DNA of 64,000 nt. Source: Methylobacter sp. Its GTDB lineage: Bacteria; Pseudomonadota; Gammaproteobacteria; Methylococcales; Methylomonadaceae. The position numbers and the translations under genes were made by a program. The stretch lies in the NCBI RefSeq assembly GCF_023227905.1, contig NZ_JALOCF010000005.1:62001-126000 (forward strand), read 5' to 3'. Numbering within the stretch: the first letter of the stretch is position 1; each line of letters starts with the position of its first letter. The notes beneath the pieces were generated by a model. It saw only the letters and a list, made by a program, of their open reading frames with translations, had not been told where the DNA came from and searched no databases. Shown piece after piece: positions 27,515 through 37,323 of this stretch.

Positions 27515-29782
27515 ATGAAAAATAATAATCGATTATTTAAAGGCGGGGTGCTGACTGCGCTGGCCGCCTTGAGCGTACCGGCCAGCGCAGTAGAAAAACC
27601 CGTCATCCTGGATACCGTCAACATTATCGGCGATGCCACCGCAGCAAAAGATATACCGGCTTCTGCCCAGGTCATCAGTACCGAACAGATCCGCGATCAA
27701 AGTTATAGCGATATTAACCGCATTTTACGACGCGCTCCCGGCGTCAATATCCGTGAAGAGGACGGCTTCGGGCTATTTCCCAACATCAGTTTTCGCGGCG
27801 TGGATACGACTCGCAGCGCCAAGATCACCGTCATGGAAGATGGCGTATTGACGGCTCCCGCCTCCTATTCAGCGCCGGCCGCTTACTTCAATCCGGCCGG
27901 CGGCCGCATGAGCGGCGTGGAAGTCTTGAAAGGCTCCAGTCAAATCAAATACGGCCCGCATATTACCGGCGGCGTACTCAACTACTTGTCCACTGCGATT
28001 CCCGACAGCGGCAAGGCTTATCTCAAAACCATCTATGGCAGTTACAATGAAGTGAGAACGCAGGGTTATGTCGGCGATACCGTGGACACCGCACAGGGTC
28101 GCTTCGGCTACTTGGTGGAAGGTTTTTATCGCGGCTCGGATGGCTTCAAAAGCATCGATACCACACCGGATTTTCAAAACGCCGACCAAACCGGCTTCCA
28201 ACAGGTTGAACCGATGGTGCGTTTATCCTGGGAACCGAATACCGACATCTATCAAAAGCTTGAAGTCAAGTACGGTTATTCCAGCATGGATGCGGATGAA
28301 ACCTATCTGGGTCTAAGCGAAGCCGATTTTAGAAACGATCCCTACCGGCGCTATTCGGCATCGCGTTTTGACAATATAGATTCACAACGAAACGGCGGTT
28401 TTGCGCGTTACTTCATATCGCCGACCGACAACTTGGATATTGTTACAACGGCGTATTACAACGAGTTTGACCGTAACTGGAGCAAACTGAACGACATTCG
28501 CAATGTGCCTAACGCCTCTGGAGTAGGTACGCAAAATATGGATTTAGCGAATGCATTGGCCGGCACCAACGGCGGCAACGGCTTAGCCTGTCTTAAAGGC
28601 GATCTGGCCTGCCAATTGCGTGTTCGGGACAACAATCGCAGTTATTATGCGGGCGGCGTGGAAACAGCGGCGAATTACCGTTTCGACGTAGGCTCGACAC
28701 AGCATGAACTTAATGGCGGCTTCCGTTATCACGAAGACCAGGAAACCCGGTTTCAGCACGATACTACCCATAGACAAGCGGCCAACGGCACAATTACAAG
28801 CACGACTGTCGGTGCGCCAGGCAGCCAGGATGACCGTTCCGGCCTGACCAATGCTTATGCGTTTTTCCTGAAAGACCGGATCGAACTGGGGAAATGGGGA
28901 TTTACGCCCGGTATGCGTTATGAACATTTGAATCAAGTGTACAAAAATAGCCTCAGCCCAAGTACAAACGGTAGAAGCTCTCTGGATATGTATGCTGGCG
29001 GGGCCAGTCTGGATTACCGCTTTAACGAAGATTTCATGATGTTCGGCAGCGCCCATCGCGGATTTTCACCGCCGAGCCCGCAAAATGCCGTGATTGACAA
29101 ACTGAAAGAAGAATCCAGCAATGCCTACGAATTAGGCGGGCGTTATAGCCATGGCGCTTTTTCTGCGGAAATGACCGGTTTTTATACCCAGTTCGAGAAT
29201 TTGCTGGTGGTCAATAATATCGGTGGCGCCGGAACCGGGCAAAGCGAAAACTTCGGTGCAGTCGATAGCCGAGGCGTCGAAATGGCGATGAATTTTGATG
29301 CCGGTAAAGCATTTGACTGGAGCTTTAGCAACCCTTACTTCCTGTCGTTTACTTATACCGATACTGAGCAGTTGAATAATGCCACTTCGACCGATGCGGA
29401 GTCGATTTTCAGTTACGGCAAAAAAGGCAACAAAGTACCGTATATACCGGAATACGCGCTCAGCTTCGGCAGTGGGCTGCACTTCAACAAGTGGGGTGTC
29501 GATGTTTCCGGCAATTATGTCGGCGAAACATTCACCAGCGCCAATAATACCGGGGTTCAAGTCAACGGCGCAGGAACGCCCGATGCGCGCTTCGGCAAAA
29601 CCGACGACTATGTTATCGCCGATGTCTCCGCATATTATAAGGTTGCCAAAGGCATTAAAATTCTTGGCGGCGTGCAAAATCTGGCCGACGAGCAATACCT
29701 GGTCTCCAGGCAACCCTACGGTCCGCGTCCCGGCATGCCTATTTTTGCTTACGGCGGTTTTGAATTGGATTTCGACATCTAA
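27515..29782 (+). CDS. TonB-dependent outer membrane receptor, FecA-like
   Basis: A 755-residue protein. It has a signal peptide ending near VPASAVE, a TonB box region (LDTVNIIGDAT), a plug domain with SAQVISTEQIRDQSY, INRILRRAPGVNIREEDG, FRGVDTTRSAKITVMEDG and VEVLKGSSQIKYGP, then a 22-stranded barrel ending in FELDFDI with a C-terminal aromatic-free last strand. The plug resembles FecA (ferric citrate) receptors, but no FecI/FecR regulator or ABC transporter is beside it, so the ligand stays open. A good GAGAG ribosome binding site precedes the ATG. Confidence 0.9.
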   Translation: MKNNNRLFKGGVLTALAALSVPASAVEKPVILDTVNIIGDATAAKDIPASAQVISTEQIRDQSYSDINRILRRAPGVNIREEDGFGLFPNISFRGVDTTRSAKITVMEDGVLTAPASYSAPAAYFNPAGGRMSGVEVLKGSSQIKYGPHITGGVLNYLSTAIPDSGKAYLKTIYGSYNEVRTQGYVGDTVDTAQGRFGYLVEGFYRGSDGFKSIDTTPDFQNADQTGFQQVEPMVRLSWEPNTDIYQKLEVKYGYSSMDADETYLGLSEADFRNDPYRRYSASRFDNIDSQRNGGFARYFISPTDNLDIVTTAYYNEFDRNWSKLNDIRNVPNASGVGTQNMDLANALAGTNGGNGLACLKGDLACQLRVRDNNRSYYAGGVETAANYRFDVGSTQHELNGGFRYHEDQETRFQHDTTHRQAANGTITSTTVGAPGSQDDRSGLTNAYAFFLKDRIELGKWGFTPGMRYEHLNQVYKNSLSPSTNGRSSLDMYAGGASLDYRFNEDFMMFGSAHRGFSPPSPQNAVIDKLKEESSNAYELGGRYSHGAFSAEMTGFYTQFENLLVVNNIGGAGTGQSENFGAVDSRGVEMAMNFDAGKAFDWSFSNPYFLSFTYTDTEQLNNATSTDAESIFSYGKKGNKVPYIPEYALSFGSGLHFNKWGVDVSGNYVGETFTSANNTGVQVNGAGTPDARFGKTDDYVIADVSAYYKVAKGIKILGGVQNLADEQYLVSRQPYGPRPGMPIFAYGGFELDFDI

Positions 29783-29803
29783 GTTACAGCCTTTCTTCCA
29801 TTG

Positions 29804-29858
29804 CCCTGAGCTTGTCGAGCCATACCTAAGAGGTATCGGCCCTTCGACAAGCTCAGGG
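29804..29858. repeat. Palindromic repeat, CCCTGAGCTTGTCGA type
   Basis: CCCTGAGCTTGTCGA pairs with TCGACAAGCTCAGGG around a second small hairpin (ATACCTAAGAGGTAT). This repeat type is widespread in proteobacterial intergenic DNA. It sits 22 bp after the receptor gene and may serve as its terminator. Confidence 0.8.
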
Positions 29859-30267
29859 CGAACGGTAAGCTAATTCACCAATTGGAAATGCCGTAATTGA
29901 ACACATCAAATTAGGTAAGTCTACTGATTGTCTGAGCAAGCCGTTTGCTCTACCCTCTTCTCCCTAGCTGTCCGGCCAATACAGCGCGCTGTAAATGCTC
30001 GATAACCCGAACAGTTCTGTGTCATGGCTGCATGAACATCGGCTGTTGCCGGAAATCGATCCGACAAGCTCAGCAAAGATACCTCCGCTTGTAGCGTTTC
30101 CGATTTCATCGTTGTTGTTTATCCAAAGGCGCAAGGTAAAACAGGTGCCGAGTAAGCAATTGGCTTAACGAGAGCTTCAGAATCGCTGTTTAAAATCCGG
30201 GGAACGAGCGATTAGCCATCTTACGTTAGTAAATTTCATCCTCCTTCTTTTAAGCGCGAAAATAAAT
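29859..30267. other. Intergenic region upstream of gnd
   Basis: 409 bp with no supported gene. It should hold the gnd promoter. I could not assign boxes with confidence. A short 62-codon minus-strand frame at 29921-30109 has no recognisable features. Confidence 0.5.
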
Positions 30268-31713
30268 ATGAAAGCAAATATCGGTTTAATCGGTTTGGCA
30301 GTCATGGGTCAAAATCTGGCTCTTAATATGGACGACCATGATTTTAAAGTCGCGGTCTTTAATCGTACGACCAGTACTGTCGATGAGTTCCTGGACGGCC
30401 CGGCCAAAGATACCGAGATTATCGGCACGCACTCGCTGGAAGAGCTGGTCGACAATCTGGAATCGCCGCGCATCATTATGCTGATGGTAAAAGCGGGCGA
30501 AGTTGTCGATCAGTATATCGACAAGTTAGTGCCGCTGTTATCGGCCGGCGACATTATTATTGATGGCGGCAACTCGCTATTCACCGATACCACCCGCCGC
30601 ACACTTGCCCTAAAAGAACAAAATATCCTTTTCGTAGGCGCCGGCGTTTCCGGCGGGGAAGAAGGCGCAAGACACGGGCCCTCCATTATGCCCGGCGGCA
30701 ATGAAGAAGCCTGGCCTATCGTCAAACCCATTTTGCAAACCATCAGCGCGCAGGTCGATGGCGAACCTTGCTGCGAATGGGTTGGCGATAACGGGGCCGG
30801 CCACTACGTCAAAATGGTGCACAACGGCATTGAATACGGCGACATGCAACTGATCGGCGAAGCTTATCAATTGCTGTCCGACGGCTTAAGCTTGGGCGCG
30901 AATGAATTACGCACCATATTTGCGGCATGGAATCAGGGTCCGTTAAGCTCTTACCTGATTGAAATTACCGCCGCCATTTTGGCCTACAAAGATGACGATG
31001 GTCAGTTGCTGCTGAAGAAAATCCTCGACGTTGCAGGACAAAAAGGCACCGGCAAATGGACCGTGATCGACGCGCTGGACTTGGGCATTCCGTTGACCTT
31101 GATCGGCGAAGCGGTATTCGCCCGTTGCGTATCCGCCCAAAAAGACGAGCGGGTTAAAGCCGCGTCGATACTCCCTAAAAAAGCCCTGAGGTTTATCGGC
31201 AACAAGAAAGACATCATCAGCGCCATTGGCGATGCCTTGTACGCCGCCAAAATTATTTCTTATGCCCAAGGCTTTCGCTTGATGCGCGAAGCGTCGGAGG
31301 AATACAACCTGTCGCTCAATTACGGCGATATAGCCCTGATGTGGCGCGGCGGCTGTATTATTCGCAGCCGTTTTTTAAACGACATCAAAGAAGCCTATGA
31401 CGCCGATCCCGATTTGGAAAACCTGCTGTTCGCCGATTTCTTTGCCAGCGCCATGAAGCAAGCCGACGCAGGCTGGCGCAAAGCGGTTATATTGGGTATT
31501 GAGTTAAGCATCCCGACCCCGGCGCTCTCTTCCGCCCTGGCCTATTACGACGGCTATCGCAGTGAAAAATTACCGGCCAACTTATTGCAGGCGCAACGGG
31601 ACTATTTCGGCGCCCATACTTATGAACGGGTAGATCAGCCCAGAGGCCGATTCTTCCATACCGACTGGACCGGACGCGGCGGCAAGACCGCATCGGGTAG
31701 TTATACTGCCTAA
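30268..31713 (+). CDS. gnd: 6-phosphogluconate dehydrogenase (decarboxylating)
   Basis: A 481-residue enzyme converting 6-phosphogluconate to ribulose 5-phosphate with NADP reduction. It shows the N-terminal GLAVMGQNLALNMDDHDF and FNRTTSTVDEF cofactor site, VSGGEEGARHGPSIMPGG, the catalytic KMVHNGIEYGDMQLI and IALMWRGGCIIRS. Full length, of the long form. In methanotrophs of the RuMP type it belongs to the oxidative cycle with zwf and pgl, which lie 7 kb further on, beyond the toxin-antitoxin and defence island. Confidence 0.97.
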   Translation: MKANIGLIGLAVMGQNLALNMDDHDFKVAVFNRTTSTVDEFLDGPAKDTEIIGTHSLEELVDNLESPRIIMLMVKAGEVVDQYIDKLVPLLSAGDIIIDGGNSLFTDTTRRTLALKEQNILFVGAGVSGGEEGARHGPSIMPGGNEEAWPIVKPILQTISAQVDGEPCCEWVGDNGAGHYVKMVHNGIEYGDMQLIGEAYQLLSDGLSLGANELRTIFAAWNQGPLSSYLIEITAAILAYKDDDGQLLLKKILDVAGQKGTGKWTVIDALDLGIPLTLIGEAVFARCVSAQKDERVKAASILPKKALRFIGNKKDIISAIGDALYAAKIISYAQGFRLMREASEEYNLSLNYGDIALMWRGGCIIRSRFLNDIKEAYDADPDLENLLFADFFASAMKQADAGWRKAVILGIELSIPTPALSSALAYYDGYRSEKLPANLLQAQRDYFGAHTYERVDQPRGRFFHTDWTGRGGKTASGSYTA

Positions 31714-31857
31714 ATGAAGCATTTCGGATTACGCTGCTTTTTTTGTATTCACTGATCTTCAAACTTCTGCTTAGGGTCAGCGTAAAATCAATATTTGTGT
31801 GGATATACTCCCATTCACCCTTTAGTGTGCTTACTTACGTTATAACAAGGCGACGTC

Positions 31858-32082
31858 ATGTTAACCCTCAAACTTATAACTATTGGCAATTCCGTGGGCG
31901 TTGTTTTACCCAAGGAAGCGTTGGACAAGCTGCACCTCGAAAAAGGCGACAAAGTGTACCTGACCGAATCCCCTGAAGGCTTCCGGCTGACACCCTATGA
32001 CCCGGAATTTGAAAAACAAATGACTCTGGCACGGCAAATCATGAAAAAGCGCCGTGAAGTTTTGCACGAACTGGCAAAATAA
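31858..32082 (+). CDS. AbrB/MazE-type antitoxin
   Basis: A 74-residue swapped-hairpin AbrB-fold protein: LKLITIGNSVGVVLPKEALD, then LEKGDKVYLTESPEGFRLTP. These bind their own promoter and neutralise a partner toxin. The stop TAA shares its last base with the ATG of the following Doc gene (TAATG), the usual layout for AbrB-Doc pairs. The gene is intact although the toxin is broken. Confidence 0.88.
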   Translation: MLTLKLITIGNSVGVVLPKEALDKLHLEKGDKVYLTESPEGFRLTPYDPEFEKQMTLARQIMKKRREVLHELAK

Positions 32083-32466
32083 TGTCAGTCGTATGGATTG
32101 AGAATCTGTTGTCCTTGCTCTGCATGAGGAGCACTTGGCAGAACATGGCGGCCCTGTTGGCGTTCGTGATCGCGGACTACAGGAGTCCGCCTTGTTTCGT
32201 CCGCAGAACTTAATCGGCTACGGTGTGATCCAGACCTCGCCGCTCCTTCCGCCGCCTATGGTTTTGACCTTTCCCGCGACCATCCTTTTATCGACGGCAA
32301 CAAACGCACAGCTTTCACAGTAATGGAGCTGTTCCTTGCTTTAAACGGACAGGAATTGATTGCCGATGATCCGTCATGCATTGTCACCATTTTAAAACTC
32401 GCTGACGGTAGCCTGACCGAAACAGAGTTTGCAGATTGGATCAGATCAAACACTAACCCTAGCTGA
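32082..32466 (+). pseudogene. Doc (Fic-fold) toxin broken by two frameshifts
   Basis: Three frames together read as a complete Doc toxin: MSVVWIE, then SVVLALHEEHLAEHGGPVG to FRPQNLIGYG, then DPDLAAP to the intact Fic motif HPFIDGNKRTAF and a C-terminal tail ending NTNPS. Compared with the expected frame, one G is missing at about 32103 and an extra GT is present at about 32223-32226 (GGTGTGAT). Read literally, translation stops after about 43 codons. The catalytic motif itself is unchanged. Two separate indels make real decay more likely than one sequencing error, but errors cannot be excluded. Confidence 0.88.
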
Positions 32467-32583
32467 GCTTAATGTGTCATACGGCGCAATACAGTACGTT
32501 ATTGTCGCCCTACAAGTCCGCCTTACCGAGTTACAACATTCGGTGTTAGAATCCAGCCATCTCCAATCCCTACGGTGAAAGCC

Positions 32584-32802
32584 ATGTATGCAGTAGAATT
32601 TGAAACCCATATCGACAACGGCATCGTTCATATCCCTGCCCGCTATAAAGAATTACAAAACAGCAATAAAGCTAAAATCATCGTTATGGTCGATGAAATC
32701 GGCGATAAAAAAGATGAGCTTGCTTTTGACCGATTTTTAAAACAAAGCAAAAAAGTAGAAAACCTGGCCGTTTTCAGCAGAGATGAATTGCATGACCGAT
32801 AA
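32584..32802 (+). CDS. VapB-like antitoxin
   Basis: A 72-residue protein (MYAVEFETHIDNGIVHIP) with a strand-rich start and a charged helical end (FDRFLKQSKKVENL), directly upstream of a PIN-domain toxin and overlapping it by 11 bp. A GTG three codons earlier is an alternative start. It has no strong AbrB signature, so the antitoxin role rests on position, size and overlap. Confidence 0.75.
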   Translation: MYAVEFETHIDNGIVHIPARYKELQNSNKAKIIVMVDEIGDKKDELAFDRFLKQSKKVENLAVFSRDELHDR

Positions 32803-33223
32803 GGTTTTCGTCGATACCAATATTTGGGTCTACGCCTATCTCGATACCGACAATACCCAATCCCATAACAAGCATCTTAAAGCGGTCGAATGTTTGCAAC
32901 GACTTTACCGCGATACCGAAATGATCATTTCCACCCAGGTTTTAAGCGAGTATTACAGTGCCTTGCTAAAAAACAAAATTGACGACCTTGATATTCAGGA
33001 AAGCTCACGACAACTAACACAGGCTATTGAAGTGGTTGCCTTATCAAAAGACACCGTAACAAACTCTTATCTGATCCGAAACCGTTATCGGTACAGCTAC
33101 TGGGATTCTTTGATTATTGCTTCCTCACTGGAACATGGCTGCACAAAGCTAATCAGCGAAGACATGCAAAATCATCAGCTCATCGAGGACAGGCTAAGCA
33201 TCAGCAATCCCTTTGTGGATTAG
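32792..33223 (+). CDS. PIN-domain toxin (VapC type)
   Basis: A 143-residue PIN ribonuclease. The acidic site is complete: FVDTNIWVYAY (first Asp), STQVLSEYY (Glu), SYWDSLIIASS (Asp) and the closing TKLISEDMQN (Asp). VapC toxins cut tRNA or rRNA. The ATG at 32792 is favoured over 32783, because PIN proteins begin just before the first strand. It overlaps its antitoxin by 11 bp and appears functional. Confidence 0.9.
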   Translation: MTDKVFVDTNIWVYAYLDTDNTQSHNKHLKAVECLQRLYRDTEMIISTQVLSEYYSALLKNKIDDLDIQESSRQLTQAIEVVALSKDTVTNSYLIRNRYRYSYWDSLIIASSLEHGCTKLISEDMQNHQLIEDRLSISNPFVD

Positions 33224-33760
33224 CACTCATCCTGCGCACAAGTTGCAGTTGATCCGTAAGGCTAGATGTAGCCCGCATAGGTCCGGTTAGTGTAATCGGA
33301 CCTACTCTCGCAGATTGAGCTGAGGTACGCTGCCCAATACATCGAACGGCAAATGTTGGGCTTCCTCGCGTCAGCCCAACCTACAGTACTACATTCAGGC
33401 TACTTGCTGACACCAATAACATCATGCGCTTCATGCCTACAAGCAGCACACCTTACTCCCGCGTTAGGTAATTTAGGTCAATTGAGCTAGAATCCGTAAT
33501 GCCTTTAAGGCTATCGGCAAAATAAGTCATTTCGGACCGTTGCTCGTAACTCTGGTATCAGGAAATTGCCGGGACTTTATAAACACAATTTTGCAATATA
33601 CGTTAATAACCGTTGTTATGCAGTCTCGCGAAAAATGCCTAACCTTATCAAACAATAACTGCATCTAACACAGATAAATCGGAACCATTAACAAGTCAGG
33701 CGAAGATTTATCATGTCTCCATATTTGATCGCCTCGAGTTTCCTCAAATGGATAATTATC
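33224..33760. other. Intergenic region before the SIR2-HerA operon
   Basis: 537 bp with no supported gene. At about 33346-33395 lies a repeat-like stretch, TGTTGGGCTTCCTCGCGTCA followed by GCCCAACCTAC, a dispersed hairpin type. Base composition turns AT-rich toward the operon, which is where the acquired block appears to begin. Confidence 0.5.
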
Positions 33761-34975
33761 ATGCATGACCCCATTCGACATTTAAAATATCTTAGACAAT
33801 CACTATCGCAAGACAACGAATCAATAGGTTTCTTCATCTCAGCAGGATGTCCTTTATCCGTAGTTATGCCGGAAGAAGACACATGGCCGCTAATACCTGA
33901 CGTTGCCACTCTTTCTATCTTTATTAACGAACAATTGAAAGATAATGAAAAATATACGGTACTGCTAACGGAATTAGAAAAAGCAGAAAAAAACGTCAAC
34001 AATATCGAAGATATTTTAAGCTTTCTTCGGAGCTTATTACTGGTTTCTAAGGGGGCCGATGTAAGAGGGTTGTGCGAAAAAGACTTATCGGACTTAGAGC
34101 AGGCTATTTGTGCGGAGATTGTGAAAAAACTTAACGTATATTTGCCAGACCAAGAAACACCGTACCATCGCCTTTGCAGCTGGATAAGGTCAATAGACCG
34201 AAAAGTCGCAGTAGAACTATTTACAACAAATTATGATTTATTGATGGAGCAAGCTTTGGAAGATTTGGGGGTTCCATACTTTGATGGTTTTGTGGGTTCA
34301 AGAAGATCTTTCTTTGACCTTAGAGCAGTAGAAGATAACTTGATACCCACGCACTGGTCGAGACTATGGAAAATACATGGATCAATTAATTGGTATCAGG
34401 AAAAAATAGAAGATGAGAAGAAGGTATATCGATCATCGGAAATAAAACAAGACGCCTCGCATTTAATTTATCCATCCCATTTAAAATATGAAGAAAGCCG
34501 AAAAATGCCTTATCTGGCATTAATCGATCAATTGAACCGGTTTATTCGAAGAAAATCATCCTTCTTAATTCTGTCTGGCTATTCGTTTAATGACGGACAT
34601 TTGAACGATACGATTATTAACGCACTAATCGCAAACCCAACGGCAATGGTACTTGGCCTAATGTTTGACCGATACGAAAAGACATCTGGTACTGGTGATC
34701 AAATCGAAAGATACGAACACGCATATCGCCTGGCAAAAAAGCAGCATAATCTAAATATATGGACATTTGATAAAGCCATAATCGGAACAAATTTAGGTAC
34801 TTGGCATAATGTGAAAGACGATGTTGATTTAGACCTTTTAAAATTTGTTTGCCGCAACAAAAAAACTGAGGAATCCACTGATATTGAAACCCTAATTAAG
34901 CTTGGTGATTTTTCTGTATTTACAGACTTTCTGAAAAAAATAATAGGTACATCTAAGGAAGATAGAAATGTCTAA
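33761..34975 (+). CDS. SIR2-like NADase subunit of a SIR2-HerA defence system
   Basis: A 404-residue protein with the SIR2_2 fold: GFFISAGCPLSV (NAD loop, with SAG for the more common GAG), TTNYDLLMEQAL, the histidine motif KIHGSINWY and the late SGYSFNDGHLND. In studied SIR2-HerA systems this subunit depletes NAD on phage infection and assembles with a HerA ATPase ring. I use the ATG at 33761 (MHDPIRHLKY); an upstream ATG at 33713 would add 16 hydrophobic residues. The stop overlaps the herA start by 8 bp. Codon use (AGA, ATA, AAT) is AT-rich compared with neighbours, suggesting transfer. Confidence 0.9.
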   Translation: MHDPIRHLKYLRQSLSQDNESIGFFISAGCPLSVVMPEEDTWPLIPDVATLSIFINEQLKDNEKYTVLLTELEKAEKNVNNIEDILSFLRSLLLVSKGADVRGLCEKDLSDLEQAICAEIVKKLNVYLPDQETPYHRLCSWIRSIDRKVAVELFTTNYDLLMEQALEDLGVPYFDGFVGSRRSFFDLRAVEDNLIPTHWSRLWKIHGSINWYQEKIEDEKKVYRSSEIKQDASHLIYPSHLKYEESRKMPYLALIDQLNRFIRRKSSFLILSGYSFNDGHLNDTIINALIANPTAMVLGLMFDRYEKTSGTGDQIERYEHAYRLAKKQHNLNIWTFDKAIIGTNLGTWHNVKDDVDLDLLKFVCRNKKTEESTDIETLIKLGDFSVFTDFLKKIIGTSKEDRNV

Positions 34976-36854
34976 CAAAGAAACCTATTTGGGGGATGTG
35001 CAAGACGTTAATGGAACCACCGTCAGTATCTTTTTGTCGAAGGAATCGTTAACAGGATTTGTGTACATTGACGGACAAGGGTATAGGGTGAGCCAGATAG
35101 GTAGTTTTGTTCGTATACCTATCGGCTTTAATGATCTGTTCGGCATTATCAGTCAAGTAGGCGCAAGTGCCATCCCTGAAAATCGTGCCGAAAATCAGAG
35201 CCATGGAAATAGATGGATGAAAATTCAGCTTATAGGAGAAGGTCAAAGAAACGGAGTTTTTCAAAGAGGACTTTCTCAATATCCAACTATCGGTGATGGC
35301 GTTCACTTAGTATCAGAAAAAGAACTCAAAAATATTTATGGACAACCGAATAGACCGTATTTTGTAAAACTAGGCCATATCTCAAATGCCGACTCTATTC
35401 CTGCGTTAATCGATATAAATAAGTTGGTTACCCGGCATTCAGCAGTCATTGGAACAACAGGCTCCGGAAAGTCAACGACTGTAGCAAGCATTATTAACGC
35501 ATTGTCTGATAGTGAAAATTATCCTTCTTCCAGAATAATTATGCTAGACCTACATGGCGAATACGGGCATGCGTTAAAAGAAAAAGCGCATATTTACAAA
35601 ATAAACGGTGATTCATCTTTAAAGCTAAGAGAGCAAGAGCTGCATATACCATTTTGGGCATTAAATTTCGATGAGCTATGCGAGATTAGCTTTGGCGAAT
35701 TTAACAATGAAAAAGATAAAAATATAGTTATGGAAAGAGTTCAGAAATATAAGGCTGAATCTCTAGCAAAATACCCAAGAAAAGGCGCATCTGCCGATGC
35801 GCTCAGTGTCGATTCTCCGATACCGTTCAGTATTCATCATTTGTGGTATGAACTATTTATTGAGACCTTTGGAACGTACTACAACAGTAAAGGGAGAACA
35901 GGAAAACCAATCGATAATTTAGCTTATGACACTGATATCAACGGAAATGAATTAAGGGGTAACCCTATGGAAGGTATACCACCAATTTTCAAAAATATTG
36001 TAACTGACGCTGGTGAAGAAAAAATTAACTATTTGCCAGGTTCTTTAAATTTGGGGAAGCAAATTCTATTGTTGGGAACCAAGCTAAGAATGCCTAGATA
36101 TGATTTTATTTTTAAGCCTAATGGTTGGATGCCTGAATATGATGGGAAAGTCGCTAAGGATCTGGATTGCCTGCTAATAAATTGGATAGGAAGCAACAGG
36201 CCCGTCTCGATATTAGACTTATCTGGAGTGCCTGCCGATATTTTACAAACAACGATAGGCGCTCTTCTTAGAATACTTTATGAAGCATTGTTCTGGGCTA
36301 GAAATTTATCTCAAGGTGGAAGGCATAGACCGCTGCTATTAGTCATGGAAGAAGCACATATTTATCTAAATGATGACTTCAAAGGAATGGCATCAAAGGT
36401 AGTCCAGCGCATTGTTAAAGAAGGTCGAAAGTACGGTATAGGTGCAATGATTGTGAGCCAAAGACCCTCTGAAATTAATCCTACAATTCTTTCGCAATGC
36501 GGTACGTTCTTCGCGCTCAGGTTAACGAACGCCTCAGATAGAAGTCATATTACATCTGCTTTATCAGATAATCTGGATGGTTTAACGAGTATGTTGCCCA
36601 TATTGCGAACAGGCGAAGCAATAATTTTGGGCGAAGCGGTCAAATTACCAATGAGAACATCCATTGAAGCACCGCCAAAAAATAGAAGACCAGATAGCCA
36701 AGATCCCGTTATTTATGATGAGGTATCCTTGGTTGATTCACAAAATCCCGGAGGCTGGGGTATTAAAATGGAGAACAATCCTAATTATCAGGAATTGGTT
36801 GAAACATGGAGAGCCCAAAACCCAAAAATCGACAAAATCAAATCAGGGGAATAA
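34968..36854 (+). CDS. HerA-like ATPase of the SIR2-HerA defence system
   Basis: A 628-residue hexameric translocase-type ATPase. It has an N-terminal HAS-barrel-like region (to about 150), Walker A GTTGSGKSTT, Walker B LLLVMEEAHIYL, the arginine finger region VKEGRKYGIGAMIVSQRPSE, and the sensor segment SQCGTFFALRLTN. HerA forms a ring that holds and activates the SIR2 NADase. It overlaps the SIR2 gene by 8 bp and ends 2 bp before a KTSC-domain gene. The protein is full length with no visible damage. Confidence 0.92.
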   Translation: MSNKETYLGDVQDVNGTTVSIFLSKESLTGFVYIDGQGYRVSQIGSFVRIPIGFNDLFGIISQVGASAIPENRAENQSHGNRWMKIQLIGEGQRNGVFQRGLSQYPTIGDGVHLVSEKELKNIYGQPNRPYFVKLGHISNADSIPALIDINKLVTRHSAVIGTTGSGKSTTVASIINALSDSENYPSSRIIMLDLHGEYGHALKEKAHIYKINGDSSLKLREQELHIPFWALNFDELCEISFGEFNNEKDKNIVMERVQKYKAESLAKYPRKGASADALSVDSPIPFSIHHLWYELFIETFGTYYNSKGRTGKPIDNLAYDTDINGNELRGNPMEGIPPIFKNIVTDAGEEKINYLPGSLNLGKQILLLGTKLRMPRYDFIFKPNGWMPEYDGKVAKDLDCLLINWIGSNRPVSILDLSGVPADILQTTIGALLRILYEALFWARNLSQGGRHRPLLLVMEEAHIYLNDDFKGMASKVVQRIVKEGRKYGIGAMIVSQRPSEINPTILSQCGTFFALRLTNASDRSHITSALSDNLDGLTSMLPILRTGEAIILGEAVKLPMRTSIEAPPKNRRPDSQDPVIYDEVSLVDSQNPGGWGIKMENNPNYQELVETWRAQNPKIDKIKSGE

Positions 36855-36856
36855 AC

Positions 36857-37066
36857 ATGGAAAAAATAAATGTAACATCAAGCAATGTTGAGTCAATTCG
36901 CTATTACGAAGACAGTTCAACTTTGGAGATTGAATTTAAGAATGGGGCAACTTATCAATACTTCGATGTGCCTGAAAATGTGTATAACGGCCTTAGAGAC
37001 GCAGGCTCAGTCGGTGGATATTTAGCATCTACTATCAAAGGGAACTATCGGTATTCGCGAATATAA
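36857..37066 (+). CDS. KTSC-domain small protein, third gene of the SIR2-HerA operon
   Basis: A 69-residue protein that is essentially one KTSC domain: SSNVESIRYYEDSSTLEIEF, NGATYQYFDVPENVYNGL and the closing IKGNYRYSRI. The start at 36857 has a GGGGA ribosome binding site formed by the end of herA, and only 2 bp separate the two genes. An upstream in-frame ATG at 36806 lies within herA and is rejected. KTSC domains have no firmly assigned biochemical role. The tight coupling suggests that it is made with the defence proteins, perhaps as a regulator or nucleic-acid-binding accessory. Confidence 0.85.
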   Translation: MEKINVTSSNVESIRYYEDSSTLEIEFKNGATYQYFDVPENVYNGLRDAGSVGGYLASTIKGNYRYSRI

Positions 37067-37323
37067 ACACACCTACAGCCACTCCATAGAGTGAGCAACG
37101 CTTGCTCTACGGGATTTATCTAATCATGCCATTTTTCCCAATTCATAAAATCAATCTTAATGGTTATAAGGATATGATTATGAGCATTCAAATTACTGGG
37201 GGCCACTGATTTTTTATCGGTAGCCCGTAGGGGGCAATAGCAGCTTTATCGCGTATTGCGCCGAATGATAATTATCAACAAAGCATCCTGCCGCGTTGTC
37301 TCTTATCACGATACATTAAAAAA

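Noticed and set aside
33713..33760. Upstream ATG extending the SIR2 protein by 16 residues
   Set aside because: The added residues (SPYLIASSFLKWIII) are hydrophobic and do not match the usual N terminus that begins just before DPIRHLK; kept as an alternative start only.
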